Source: Enterococcus sp. DIV0212c (GTDB lineage: Bacteria > Bacillota > Bacilli > Lactobacillales > Enterococcaceae). From it: a stretch of 64,000 nt of DNA. Below the pieces are notes generated by a model. It worked only from the letters and a program-made list of their open reading frames with translations. It was not told where the DNA came from and did not search any database. The stretch is taken from contig NZ_JAFREN010000018.1 of the NCBI RefSeq assembly GCF_017377505.1, positions 1 through 64,000 on the forward strand. Direction: 5' to 3'. Each line of letters starts with the position of its first letter. Position 1 is the stretch's first letter. The translations under genes were made by a program, and so were the position numbers. Positions 17,544-26,159 of this stretch are shown here, one piece after another.

Positions 17544-18515
17544 ATGTCAAAACATTATTTTGATCCAAGATTGAAGATCTTTTCTCTTAATTCAAATCGT
17601 CCGTTAGCGGAAAAAATCGCCGCAGCTGTTGGTGTTGAACTAGGAAAATCTTCTGTCACTCAATTCAGTGATGGTGAAATTCAAGTAAATATCGAAGAAA
17701 GTATTCGTGGTTCTCACGTGTATATCATCCAATCAACAAGCAGCCCTGTCAATGATAACTTGATGGAATTGTTGATCATGATCGATGCATTGAAACGTGC
17801 TAGTGCTAAAACAATCAACGTTGTGATGCCTTATTACGGTTATGCGCGTCAAGATCGTAAAGCTCGTGCCCGTGAACCGATCACAGCAAAACTTGTTGCA
17901 AACATGATTGAAAAAGCAGGAGCGACTAGAATGTTGACATTGGATTTACATGCCGTTCAAATTCAAGGGTTTTTCGATATTCCAGTGGATCACTTAATGG
18001 GAGCGCCGCTGATCGCAGATTACTTTATGGAACACGGCATTCAAGGAGATGACGTTGTTGTTGTTTCTCCTGACCATGGTGGTGTGACTCGTGCCCGTAA
18101 ACTTGCGGAATATTTGAAATCACCAATTGCCATCATCGACAAACGCCGTCCAAAAGCAAATGTTGCAGAAGTTATGAATATTATTGGACATGTAGAAGGA
18201 AAAACATGTGTCTTGATCGATGATATGATCGACACTGCTGGGACGATTTCATTAGCAGCGAATGCTTTGAAAGAAGCAGGAGCTAAAGAAGTTTATGCAT
18301 CATGTACGCATCCAGTGTTATCAGGACCTGCATTACAACGTATCGAAGAATCAGCAATCAAACGTTTAGTAGTAACAGATTCAATCTATCTTTCTGATGA
18401 CAGAAAAATAGAAAAAATCGATGAAGTTAGCGTTGGAGAATTGATTGGCGATGCGATCAAACGTATCCATGAAAATAAACCAGTTAGTCCATTGTTTGAA
18501 ACGAAACGTCGTTAA
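17544..18515 (+). CDS. prs: Ribose-phosphate pyrophosphokinase (PRPP synthase)
   Basis: A 323-residue cytoplasmic enzyme making PRPP from ribose-5-phosphate and ATP for purine, pyrimidine, His and NAD synthesis. Family landmarks are clear: [16 protein letters not shown] at the start, [12 protein letters not shown] (ATP and substrate loop), [31 protein letters not shown], and the PRPP-binding loop [13 protein letters not shown]. The ATG at 17544 follows GTGGAGGT; an in-frame GTG at 17532 lies within the ribosome site and is rejected. In related genomes it normally follows glmU directly. Confidence 0.97.
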   Translation: MSKHYFDPRLKIFSLNSNRPLAEKIAAAVGVELGKSSVTQFSDGEIQVNIEESIRGSHVYIIQSTSSPVNDNLMELLIMIDALKRASAKTINVVMPYYGYARQDRKARAREPITAKLVANMIEKAGATRMLTLDLHAVQIQGFFDIPVDHLMGAPLIADYFMEHGIQGDDVVVVSPDHGGVTRARKLAEYLKSPIAIIDKRRPKANVAEVMNIIGHVEGKTCVLIDDMIDTAGTISLAANALKEAGAKEVYASCTHPVLSGPALQRIEESAIKRLVVTDSIYLSDDRKIEKIDEVSVGELIGDAIKRIHENKPVSPLFETKRR

Positions 18516-18536
18516 AATCAATGACTGATCCCAAGT

Positions 18537-18598
18537 CGACAGATATTGTTTTTCTGTATGTAAAAATGCAGAAAAACAATATTTGTCGGTTTTTTTTG
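18537..18598 (+). terminator. Terminator after prs
   Basis: A long stem: CGACAGATATTGTTTTTCTG pairs with CAGAAAAACAATATTTGTCG, followed by eight T. Confidence 0.9.
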
Positions 18599-18857
18599 TC
18601 TAAAATATCAAAATTAGTCTTATAACAGAAAATATTGGATTGTTAACATTTTTGTTTAATTAATACATTAAGGTTTTTTTTGCCAAATGAACAAGTAAAC
18701 GTTTTATCAGAATTTGTATAAAAATAATTGATTTTTCTACAAATGTGCAAGGTCATCTTTAGACAATTGTCGGAAAAAAATAACTATACAGTCTATCGTT
18801 TGATGATATGCTGAATTTAACGGATTATACATAGTAAAACAATAAAAAGGAGCAATC

Positions 18858-18950
18858 ATGAAAAGAGAAAAATACGAAATCTGGGGCTTAACGATCCAAT
18901 TAGTAGTTGTAGCGATTGCGTTGGTCTACTACTTTTTTATATACAAATAA
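18858..18950 (+). CDS. 30-residue membrane micropeptide ahead of rnfC-like gene
   Basis: The ATG at 18858 with AAAGGAG eight bases upstream opens a 30-residue peptide: a charged start (MKREKYEIWG), one hydrophobic helix (TIQLVVVAIALVYYFF) and a short tail IYK. It ends 34 bases before the RnfC-like gene on the same strand. The composition is that of a small single-pass subunit. The ribosome site, membrane helix and placement support a real gene; the link to the Rnf-like pair is inference. Confidence 0.6.
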   Translation: MKREKYEIWGLTIQLVVVAIALVYYFFIYK

Positions 18951-18984
18951 GAGAAATAGTTTTAATTAGAAGGAAGGTAAATCA

Positions 18985-20274
18985 ATGTTTTTTAGAATAA
19001 AAAGAAAACTAGGCGGTGTTAGGATCGCCAAAAACAAGTGGTTGACAAAACTAGAGACAATTACAGAACTAAGTGCACCGAAACAGATTATTTTACCAAT
19101 GAATATGCATATTGGTAAACCCGCAAAAATCGTTGTTTCTATCGGGCAACAAGTGAAAATAGGAACAATGATCGGCGCAAAAGATGGCTTGATTTCAGCC
19201 AACATACATAGCTCAATTTCAGGGACTGTTGAAAAAATCGAGCAACGAATCATCGGTACCGCGGAAGTGTCAGTGGTGATCATCAAAAATGATTTTAAAG
19301 ATACATATGAAATACCGCAAGTAAATAATGAAAACTTAGTGGAAACGATCAAAAACAACGGAATCGTCGGAATGGGTGGAGCTGGTTTTCCTACGGATGT
19401 AAAATTCTTGTTGAAGGAACACCAACAAATGGAAACATTGATCGTAAATGCTGTAGAATGTGAGCCTTTTGTGACAGCCGACAGAAGAATTATTATCGAG
19501 CAGATGAATGACTTTATCCAAGGCATCAATATGCTGCAAGAGATGTTATCGATCAAGCAATGTGTGATCGCAATAGAAAGTTCATCAGAAGAAGCAGTTA
19601 AAAAACTGGAAGCAAAAATCGATAATAATCGTATCAAGCTGAAAATCTTACCGAATCACTATCCTCAAGGAGCTGAAAAGATCGTTATTAAAGCGGTTCT
19701 TGGAAAAGAATTACCAGCCGGGAAATTACCGATTGATTTAAATGTGGGAATCATGAATGTGTCGACTGTATTAGCAACGTTTCATGCATTGAAAGAAAAC
19801 CGACCATTGATCGATCGTGTCGTGACGGTTTCTGGCACACCAATCAAACATCCCAAAAACTTACGAGTAAGAATCGGGACGCCAGTGGAGCATGTAATTG
19901 AAGCTTGTGGAGGTTTTATTGAAAGTCCAATGAAACTGATCAATGGTGGACCAATGATGGGGAAAGTGATCCAAAATTTAGATGAACCAGTAACGAAAAC
20001 AACGTCTTTGATCCTTGCTTTGACCAAAGAGGAAGTGAAAATTCCCGAAGAACAAAATTGTATTCGTTGTTCAGAATGTGTAAATGCTTGTCCAGTCAAC
20101 TTACAACCAATCTCTATCAGTAATGCATATCGAGCAGGAGATATTGAAGAAACAAAGCATTTGGGTGTGTTGAATTGTATTGATTGTGGTGCTTGTTCGT
20201 ACATTTGTCCGTCAAAAATCGATATTTTAGGTGACATTCGGGCAGCGAAGCAAAAAGTATTGGAGAGTCGATGA
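18985..20274 (+). CDS. RnfC-like NADH/electron-transfer subunit
   Basis: A 429-residue protein with the RnfC layout: an N-terminal barrel-like domain (ILPMNMHIGKPAKIVVSIGQ), the Gly-rich NADH/FMN-binding loop (GMGGAGFPTDVKF), and near the C-terminus two [4Fe-4S] cluster motifs, CIRCSECVNACP and CIDCGACSYICP. RnfC takes electrons from NADH or ferredoxin in the Rnf complex. It overlaps the following RnfD-like gene by ATGA, so the two are translationally coupled. No rnfA, rnfB, rnfE or rnfG lies nearby. AAGGAAGG precedes the ATG. The electron acceptor in this organism is unknown. Confidence 0.85.
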   Translation: MFFRIKRKLGGVRIAKNKWLTKLETITELSAPKQIILPMNMHIGKPAKIVVSIGQQVKIGTMIGAKDGLISANIHSSISGTVEKIEQRIIGTAEVSVVIIKNDFKDTYEIPQVNNENLVETIKNNGIVGMGGAGFPTDVKFLLKEHQQMETLIVNAVECEPFVTADRRIIIEQMNDFIQGINMLQEMLSIKQCVIAIESSSEEAVKKLEAKIDNNRIKLKILPNHYPQGAEKIVIKAVLGKELPAGKLPIDLNVGIMNVSTVLATFHALKENRPLIDRVVTVSGTPIKHPKNLRVRIGTPVEHVIEACGGFIESPMKLINGGPMMGKVIQNLDEPVTKTTSLILALTKEEVKIPEEQNCIRCSECVNACPVNLQPISISNAYRAGDIEETKHLGVLNCIDCGACSYICPSKIDILGDIRAAKQKVLESR

Positions 20275-21227
20275 TGGTAAATAAAGAATATACAAGTACA
20301 GGGCCATTTATGGGCCCTCATATTAGAGAAAAATGGACGTCACAGTGGATCATGCAACAGGTGTTGATTGCTTTGATGTTTCCAACGATTGCGGCTACTT
20401 ACTTTTTTGGTTGGTGGTCATTAGTAATGGTAGTAGTAAGTATTGTTGCCTGTGTGGGACTGGAATTTTCTTTTCAGAAAATAGTTCACAAGAAAGTAAC
20501 GATAAACGACTATAGTGCAGTAATCACAGGTTTGTTGCTGGCGTTGACATTGCCTGTAACGGCGCCTTTATGGACCTTGCTTATTGGGGACTTTATTGCG
20601 ATTATTGTCGTTAAACAATTGACTGGTGGAATTGGCAGAAATTGGTTAAATCCAGCTGTGGCAGCTCGTGTGTTATTGAAATTGTTTTTCTCACCTTGGA
20701 TCACGAATTGGGTCACGCCACAACCTGATGTTGTCGCAACAGCAACGCCATTGGTTGACTTAGGCAATTTTGCTAGAGAGGTTTCGCTAACTACACCGGA
20801 TTTGTTTGATTTATTTATGGGTTTTGGGTTAGGTGGACCGATTGGGGAGACGTGTAAGTTTGCTTTGCTTTTATCAGCGATTTATTTGATTGCACGAAGA
20901 ATCATTAATCCGTTGGTTCCTATTTTCACGTTGGGCTCATTTTATATCACTATATTGTTATATAGCGGATTTAATTTCTCATTTGCCAATGCTCATTTGT
21001 TGAGTGGAGCGTTGATTTTTGCGGCGGTCTTTATGGTGACAGATTATACGACTTCTCCGTTGACGGATAAAGGAAAGTATATTTTTGCTATCGGCTGTGG
21101 TGTTTTGGCAGTGGTTTTGAGAATTATTTTAGACTTGCCTGGTGGAATCGGTGTGGCGATTTTAGTGATGAACTTGTTGACACCTTCGATCAATAAATAT
21201 ACAGTATCTAGGATTTATGGGGAATGA
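20271..21227 (+). CDS. RnfD/NqrB-like membrane flavoprotein subunit
   Basis: A 318-residue membrane protein with about nine helices that matches the RnfD/NqrB family (LTGGIGRNWLNPAVAARVLL; AAVFMVTDYTTSPLT). Family members carry FMN bonded to a Thr in an S/T-G-A-T motif. The corresponding stretch here reads VVATATPLVDLG, keeping the acceptor-like Thr but with A-T where S-G is usual. Whether it is flavinylated is therefore open. It starts at ATG 20271 inside the stop of the RnfC-like gene. Together they may form a minimal NADH-to-membrane electron path. A terminator follows directly. Confidence 0.82.
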   Translation: MMVNKEYTSTGPFMGPHIREKWTSQWIMQQVLIALMFPTIAATYFFGWWSLVMVVVSIVACVGLEFSFQKIVHKKVTINDYSAVITGLLLALTLPVTAPLWTLLIGDFIAIIVVKQLTGGIGRNWLNPAVAARVLLKLFFSPWITNWVTPQPDVVATATPLVDLGNFAREVSLTTPDLFDLFMGFGLGGPIGETCKFALLLSAIYLIARRIINPLVPIFTLGSFYITILLYSGFNFSFANAHLLSGALIFAAVFMVTDYTTSPLTDKGKYIFAIGCGVLAVVLRIILDLPGGIGVAILVMNLLTPSINKYTVSRIYGE

Positions 21228-21240
21228 TAGAAATAGAGAA

Positions 21241-21277
21241 CCGAGCAAAATGATTTTAATTTTGCTCGGTTTTTTTA
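21241..21277 (+). terminator. Terminator after the rnfD-like gene
   Basis: CCGAGCAAAAT (21241-21251) pairs with ATTTTGCTCGG (21259-21269), followed by a T run. Confidence 0.88.
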
Positions 21278-21998
21278 TTTGAGACAATTTTGCGTGGCTC
21301 ATCTACAATTGTCTATTATCGGCTGATTTGGATAGTATTATTTTGTGGAACAATATTAGTTTTACTAAGGATTTTCTAGCCTTTTTTCAACTAATATTGG
21401 TGAAGAGAAGACAAAAAATTAAATTTAGTAGTATCAAGAGGAAGGAACGAAAATGCTCAAATAACCAGAAGTTATGTTGATCTCACTGTTTATTTAAGTT
21501 TTAAGGACACCGATTACAACTTAAAAAATTAGATTCAGGTTTTTTTATTTGTTGAGAAAAGAAGTATGGAAAAGAAGAGAAAAATCTTCAGTTTAAAATT
21601 GTAAAAGTTTTGAAAACCGTAGATGGGTTCTTCACGATGTTAATAGAATCGTTTAATTTGACGTTGAAATAATACAACTCAAGTTCATTTTGATAGTCCG
21701 CAGAAAGTATAAAAACCTCTCTTTAATCCATGCAACCTTGAGTTATTTTTTACTTGTACAAAAAGTAAGATGGTTGATGAATGTTCTTTGTGAATTTTAT
21801 AGAGATATAAAAGAAAGGTACTATTTACTAAACTGAGATAGAGAATTAAAGATTAGTTTTTATGTATGGATATATAAACAGGTTTAAGGAATAGTTTACA
21901 TACTGCAGCCTGTTAAATCAGCTGTTTAGTGCTATTAAATATTAAAAGGTTAAAGATAGTACTGAATAAACAGTTATCTCTCGCATAGATATTTATTT
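21278..21998. other. Gene-poor AT-rich region
   Basis: About 720 bases without a credible gene. A ribosome-site-like AGGAAGGAAC at 21440 precedes only a three-codon frame. AACTCAAG near 21680 and CTTGAGTT near 21740, followed by a T run, could form a loose terminator. Otherwise I see nothing definable. Confidence 0.4.
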
Positions 21999-22268
21999 TT
22001 ATATATGAGCTTTGATAGACTGAATGTCTATTGATATTTGTTTGGAGTATCGAGCTAAATAAGACGTTTTTTCATAAAGAAGTGTAGCTGCATCTGTCAT
22101 GTAGAGACGCTTATTTTTTTGAATAAATAACGTCACACTTAATCGTTTTTCAAGGTAAGCAATATGATTGCTTACAGTTGGTTGACTCATATTTAATTCT
22201 TTAGCCGCAACTGTAAAATTTAATGTTTCACACGTTTTCAAAAATGTATAGTAATGATAATCTAACAT
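21999..22268 (-). CDS. LysR-type DNA-binding domain only (truncated regulator)
   Basis: An 89-residue protein made only of the LysR helix-turn-helix and the start of the linker helix (LNFTVAAKELNMSQPTVSNHIAYLEKRL). It lacks the whole effector-binding domain of the normal 290-residue family. It is clearly related to the full-length LysR protein at 35207-36073, sharing the pattern DYHY.TF...C.TLN.T.AA and NMSQP.VSNHI.YLE. AAGGGGAA lies ahead of its ATG. Either it is a decayed copy or a stand-alone DNA-binding protein that competes with the full-length regulator. The two genes flank the WxL locus and point away from it. Confidence 0.65.
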   Translation of the reverse strand: MLDYHYYTFLKTCETLNFTVAAKELNMSQPTVSNHIAYLEKRLSVTLFIQKNKRLYMTDAATLLYEKTSYLARYSKQISIDIQSIKAHI

Positions 22269-22522
22269 AAAAAGTTCCCCTTAATTATATTTCATTTCAA
22301 TTTAAAAGAAACAATATCATATTGAATCAAAAAAGGAAAATAAATATTAGTGATTCAAAGCTAATTATTGCTTATAGCTTGTTGCATGAAATAAATGTGC
22401 TTCTATAAAGAAGTAAGAAAAGATAGTGAAATAATCAAATCTCATTTCATTGAAAAAAAGATAATGATTTTTTAATGAATAAAACCATAAGAATAATTGA
22501 TAGTGTGATAAAAAATAATTAT

Positions 22523-22551
22523 TTTACATCGATAAAATATACTTGTATTAT
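22523..22551 (+). promoter_or_regulatory. Candidate promoter P1 of the WxL locus
   Basis: -35 TTTACA (22523-22528), 17-base spacer, -10 TATTAT (22546-22551). The sequence ATTATTTTACAT and the ACTTGTA before the -10 recur at P2. Confidence 0.5.
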
Positions 22552-22786
22552 TAATCGTGCAGATGATAATTATTTTTTAAATATATAAATAATTTATAAA
22601 AAATATGTAAAACGAGAATGGCACGTAACATGTTTAATATGAAAATTAACTGCTTTCTTAAATTTAAAATACAGTTAAACAAGCAATTCTGTTTGCTTTT
22701 AGTTGAGAAAGAACTTCTGAGTTTAATTTATAAATAAAAAGAAAATATCTATTGAAAAAAGTGATGGAACGATAAATAAAAATTAT

Positions 22787-22815
22787 TTTACATATCGTTT
22801 ATCTACTTGTAATAT
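22787..22815 (+). promoter_or_regulatory. Candidate promoter P2 of the WxL locus
   Basis: -35 TTTACA (22787-22792), 17-base spacer, -10 TAATAT (22810-22815). It shares flanking bases with P1, 264 bases upstream. Either could start a transcript with a 150-410 base leader before the regulator gene. Confidence 0.5.
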
Positions 22816-22964
22816 TATATATGTAAATAAAATCAATGAAAAAAAGAAATAATTATGATTAGGAAATTAATTTGAAGTTGCATCATTTTTTAGCGAACAT
22901 AAAAAAATCTAATCAAATATTAATGTAGATAGACAATGATAAAAAAGGAAAGGATGTACGTAAT

Positions 22965-23669
22965 ATGTCAAACATAGGTGTAATTTCATATGGAACTTCA
23001 GAAGACTCACCCTACATAGAAGTTCTTAAAAAAAAGAATGTTTCTCTTATTGAAATTGATGATGAGTTAGTCAATGTCTTTGATTCATCACTGGAAGCAA
23101 TTGTTTTGGATTGTTGTGATAAATCCAGTGAAGATATAAGAATAAAAATTTGTGAGATATTACTTAAGATACAAATTGAGCAAATTCGATTTATATTCGT
23201 TATTTTGAAAGATTCTAAAAAAATAGACAGAATGATATTTCTACAATTGGGAGCATCTGGAGTTTTTGATGAGATAACAGAGCCGGATGAATTCTCTTAC
23301 ATATTAACCAATGTGTTAAATAAAAGAAATAATTTGATTTTGCCAACTGTAGTTAAGGAAGAAGAAGTGGAAAATATGTTGAAATTGATTCCCAATAATC
23401 GATCAATATGTTTGGAAGATGGTATAGAAATACCTTTGACTGGCTTAGAATTTAAACTGTTAGATTACCTAAAAAGAAGAGGCAACGAAGTTGCTACATA
23501 TAAAAATATAGCTGAAGCGGTTTGGGGAAGCGATATTCCAATTGAGAAAACACGCATAGCTAATTTGGTCCATCTCATTCGAACTAAAATTGAAGAAAAT
23601 CCTATCAAACCTGATTATATAAAAAACGTTCGAGGGTTAGGTTACATTCTATCAAAAAAATTAGGGTAA
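22965..23669 (+). CDS. Winged-helix regulator (OmpR/PhoB-type DNA-binding domain) of the WxL locus
   Basis: A 234-residue protein. Residues about 140-232 form a PhoB-type winged helix (LTGLEFKLLDYLKRRGNEV; ENPIKPDYIKNVRGLGYIL). The N-terminal 120 residues look like a receiver fold (IVLDCCDK in the phosphoacceptor strand) but lack the usual acidic pair at the start, so it may be a phosphorylation-independent regulator. No sensor kinase is nearby. AAAGGAAAGG lies upstream of the ATG. It heads the WxL gene group and probably controls it, as the Elr-type regulators do in E. faecalis; this is inferred from position. Confidence 0.75.
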   Translation: MSNIGVISYGTSEDSPYIEVLKKKNVSLIEIDDELVNVFDSSLEAIVLDCCDKSSEDIRIKICEILLKIQIEQIRFIFVILKDSKKIDRMIFLQLGASGVFDEITEPDEFSYILTNVLNKRNNLILPTVVKEEEVENMLKLIPNNRSICLEDGIEIPLTGLEFKLLDYLKRRGNEVATYKNIAEAVWGSDIPIEKTRIANLVHLIRTKIEENPIKPDYIKNVRGLGYILSKKLG

Positions 23670-23749
23670 GAGACGCTGATATTTAAAGTGAAAAATTGAG
23701 TTGCGAACATACAAAGCCGTTATCTCAGTAATAAAGATAGGAGATATTG

Positions 23750-24427
23750 ATGATTAAACCGACAACAAAAAGCGCATTAATGAATAAAAAAAGTTACTAC
23801 TTTAGCAGCATTATTCTATTGATTTTCTGGTTTTTCTATTTGACAAAATTTAGAATGCTATATGAGGAATTTTATTTTTATCTAGATAAGAGTAAAACGA
23901 TAATCAATCAAACACTAGATTTTGTCTTATTCTATCCTACAAAATCAATCTTTTATCTTGTAATAGAATTTGGGTTGGTACTAGCTTCTGGTTTTATGAT
24001 ATTTATTTTTTATAAACTTTCAGAAAATAATGAATGCATTTATAAAAAGCAGTATAAAGTCACAGCCATACTTATGAGTTCTATACTAGTACTGATTCTT
24101 ATCTATATAGGCGCCAAGAAACCTTTCGTGATACCGACTGTATTGTTTTTAACTCTAACTTGTATACTTATCTATAGTATAAATATGATAACAAAAAAAG
24201 AGTCAATAAACATTTTTGTTAATCCTGATAAATATCTACCAGGGGATATTGTTGAAACATATGGACCATTCAAATCTCGTGAAGATGCTGAATTTAATTT
24301 ATCAACAATTATAGAAGAATATGAACACTTTGAAATGACTCACTTGAATTTTAGTGGAGTTATTGAATGTGATGTAGAAGACGAAGAATATTATATAGAT
24401 ATAATTGTTGTGCAAAAATCAAGTTAG
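23750..24427 (+). CDS. Membrane protein of unknown function in the WxL locus
   Basis: A 225-residue protein with about four membrane helices in the first 150 residues (SSIILLIFWFFYL; IFYLVIEFGLVLASGFMIF; TAILMSSILVLILIYIG; TVLFLTLTCILIYSI), then a soluble acidic C-terminal domain of about 65 residues (GPFKSREDAEFNLSTIIEEY). I do not recognise the family. The ATG at 23750 follows AGGAGA; a TTG one codon earlier is less likely. It lies between the regulator and the first DUF916 gene on the same strand, so a role in sensing or export for this locus is possible but unproven. Confidence 0.6.
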   Translation: MIKPTTKSALMNKKSYYFSSIILLIFWFFYLTKFRMLYEEFYFYLDKSKTIINQTLDFVLFYPTKSIFYLVIEFGLVLASGFMIFIFYKLSENNECIYKKQYKVTAILMSSILVLILIYIGAKKPFVIPTVLFLTLTCILIYSINMITKKESINIFVNPDKYLPGDIVETYGPFKSREDAEFNLSTIIEEYEHFEMTHLNFSGVIECDVEDEEYYIDIIVVQKSS

Positions 24428-24445
24428 TAAGAAAGGAAAATTATT

Positions 24446-25531
24446 TTGTCTAGAATGAAAAAAAGAAATATCCTATTTTGGATATGTTTAGGAATAGTGA
24501 TAGTTTTTGGCATGGATAATACTGCATATGCCGCCGATGAAAAACTAGGTTATACAGTCTCCATAATTACACCTGAAAAACAAGTAGATCCCAACTTGCA
24601 ATACTTTTATGTTCAAACGAAACCAAATGAAACTCAAACACTAAAAGTGAGTGTCCAAAGTTTGCAAAAAGATCCCGTTACAGTGAAAATTTTTGTTAAT
24701 AATGCCAATACTAGTACAGCTGGGCAAATCAATTATCTTAATAAAAATGATATAAGAGATTCTTCATTGAAAGATCCGTTATCTGATATTGTTACAGTTA
24801 GTCAACCTGAAGTTACAGTAGCAAATTTAGAAACTAAAGTTGTGGAATTTGAAGTAACGCCTCCCAAAGAATCATATTCAGGAATCAAGTTAGGTGCTAT
24901 AGCATTTGAAATTGTTGATAAAGATAAAAAAGTTGATCAAACAGGTGTATCTACGAAGTTTTCATACAAAATAGGTCTGATGACTACAGAAGATGGAGAA
25001 GAGTACAAAGATTCTATGTCTCTTAACTTGATGAAAGTATCAGCACAAATGGTCAATGGGAAAAAGACTATTTTAGCTAAGCTTCAAAATCCAGAGCCTA
25101 AAATGCTATCAGATTTTGAAATATCTAGTTCCATAACAAAAAAAGGGGATAAAAAAGTTTTAAAAAGCGAAGAAAGCAAAAATTTGAATATGGCACCAAA
25201 TTCAAATTTCAATTACGAAATTGATTGGGGAATGAATAATCTTGATTCTGGAGAATACACTCTCTCGATGAAAGTGAAAAATGACTTTAATGAATGGACA
25301 TTTAAAAAAGATTTTGTGGTTAGTTCAAGCACTGCTAAAGATTTAAATGATAACAGTGTATATAAGTTAGTCACCCCAAATTGGTTGAAAATTACAACGG
25401 TAAGTTTGCTCTTAATTGCAATGCTCATAATCGTCAGAATGTTCATACAACAAAAAAAATGGAAAAAACAGTTAGCTAAAAGAAGAATTGCAAGAAAGAA
25501 AAGAAAAAAGAAAAGAGAAGAGACGCGATGA
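24446..25531 (+). CDS. DUF916/DUF3324 WxL-interacting membrane protein, copy A
   Basis: A 361-residue protein with a signal peptide (to about residue 29), an N-terminal DUF916 domain (about 32-150, peptidoglycan-binding type), a DUF3324 domain (about 160-295), a membrane helix (about 312-332) and a strongly basic tail (KRRIARKKRKKKREE). DUF916 proteins hold WxL proteins at the wall. The start TTG 24446 has AAAGGAAAA just upstream; ATG 24455 is too far from it. Its stop overlaps the next ATG (ATGA), so it is co-translated with the LPMLG protein. Confidence 0.85.
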   Translation: MSRMKKRNILFWICLGIVIVFGMDNTAYAADEKLGYTVSIITPEKQVDPNLQYFYVQTKPNETQTLKVSVQSLQKDPVTVKIFVNNANTSTAGQINYLNKNDIRDSSLKDPLSDIVTVSQPEVTVANLETKVVEFEVTPPKESYSGIKLGAIAFEIVDKDKKVDQTGVSTKFSYKIGLMTTEDGEEYKDSMSLNLMKVSAQMVNGKKTILAKLQNPEPKMLSDFEISSSITKKGDKKVLKSEESKNLNMAPNSNFNYEIDWGMNNLDSGEYTLSMKVKNDFNEWTFKKDFVVSSSTAKDLNDNSVYKLVTPNWLKITTVSLLLIAMLIIVRMFIQQKKWKKQLAKRRIARKKRKKKREETR

Positions 25532-25851
25532 AAAAGTTTCGTTGGCTATTTTTTTCAGTAATACTATCTATTTGCCTTCTGTCTAATCAGAGTCTGGTAT
25601 ATGCAAATGATACAAACACAACACTAGTAGAAGTAGGTTTTTCACAGTCTGTTACACCTGTAAAGCCAGATCCGCCAATCACTGTTCCAACATTCCCAGT
25701 AACAGAAGGTCCTACTACCCCACGTTATTTGCCAATGCTAGGAGAAATCATTTCTCAATTATTATATTTATTAATAGGTATGGTCGCAATATCTACAGTT
25801 TGTGGAATGATTTTGTATAAAAAAATTCGAAATGAATATGCTTGGAGGTGA
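25528..25851 (+). CDS. Small sortase substrate with LPMLG motif, WxL-locus partner
   Basis: A 107-residue protein with a signal peptide (to about VYA, residue 26), a short Pro/Thr-rich outside part, LPMLG at residues 68-72, a membrane helix and a short charged tail. WxL loci commonly encode such a small sortase substrate next to DUF916 proteins. Leu instead of Thr in the motif is unusual, and whether sortase accepts it is open. It overlaps the previous gene by four bases and the next by ribosome-site overlap. Confidence 0.8.
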   Translation: MKKFRWLFFSVILSICLLSNQSLVYANDTNTTLVEVGFSQSVTPVKPDPPITVPTFPVTEGPTTPRYLPMLGEIISQLLYLLIGMVAISTVCGMILYKKIRNEYAWR

Positions 25852-25856
25852 AATTG

Positions 25857-26087
25857 ATGCAATATATATGGCTATATATATTAGGTGGAGCATGTGTGTT
25901 GTTGCTGTTTTTATTCTTCTTAAACTTAGCGACAAATGTTTCACTTGTAAAAAAATTAAATCTGAAAAGAAAAAATCTGATTTTAGACGGTAGTTTATTA
26001 ATGTGCTCATTAGTAAGTGGTGGATTATTTATCTATTTATTTTTAATTCTAAAAGACCAACTGAATGTATTAACTAACAATTTTTAA
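25857..26087 (+). CDS. Small two-helix membrane protein in the WxL operon
   Basis: A 76-residue protein with two membrane helices (LYILGGACVLLLFLFFL; LLMCSLVSGGLFIYLFLIL) separated by a basic loop (KKLNLKRKNL). The ATG at 25857 is preferred because GGAGGTG lies seven bases upstream and inside the end of the previous gene. The family is not recognised. Its place in the operon, between the LPMLG protein and the first WxL gene, suggests an accessory role in assembly. Confidence 0.65.
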   Translation: MQYIWLYILGGACVLLLFLFFLNLATNVSLVKKLNLKRKNLILDGSLLMCSLVSGGLFIYLFLILKDQLNVLTNNF

Positions 26088-26095
26088 AAAAACAA

Positions 26096-26129
26096 CATAA
26101 ATAACTTACAACAGTAACTTCCTTTGACA
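26096..26129. repeat. Left 34-bp inverted repeat of the WxL duplication (IRL)
   Basis: Begins CATAAATAACTTAC and ends AACTTCCTTTGACA. The reverse complement of 27724-27757 matches it at 33 of 34 positions; the only difference is the 19th base. It lies directly upstream of the first WxL copy. Confidence 0.85.
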
Positions 26130-26159
26130 AATTATATAAAAATTGGAGAGATAAAAAAG

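Larger units (their letters stand above)
22269..22964. promoter_or_regulatory. Upstream control region of the WxL locus
   Basis: A 696-base, very AT-rich region between the divergent LysR fragment and the winged-helix regulator. It contains two sequence-related promoters, listed separately, and no gene. Confidence 0.5.

Noticed and set aside
18601..18857. TGTTAACA and ACAATTGT palindromes before the micropeptide as Rex or FNR sites
   Set aside because: Neither matches the full consensus of those redox regulators, so no operator is called.
18966..19637. Long open frame on the minus strand opposite the rnfC-like gene
   Set aside because: It has no ribosome site and low-complexity content, and it is the antisense of a clearly conserved gene.
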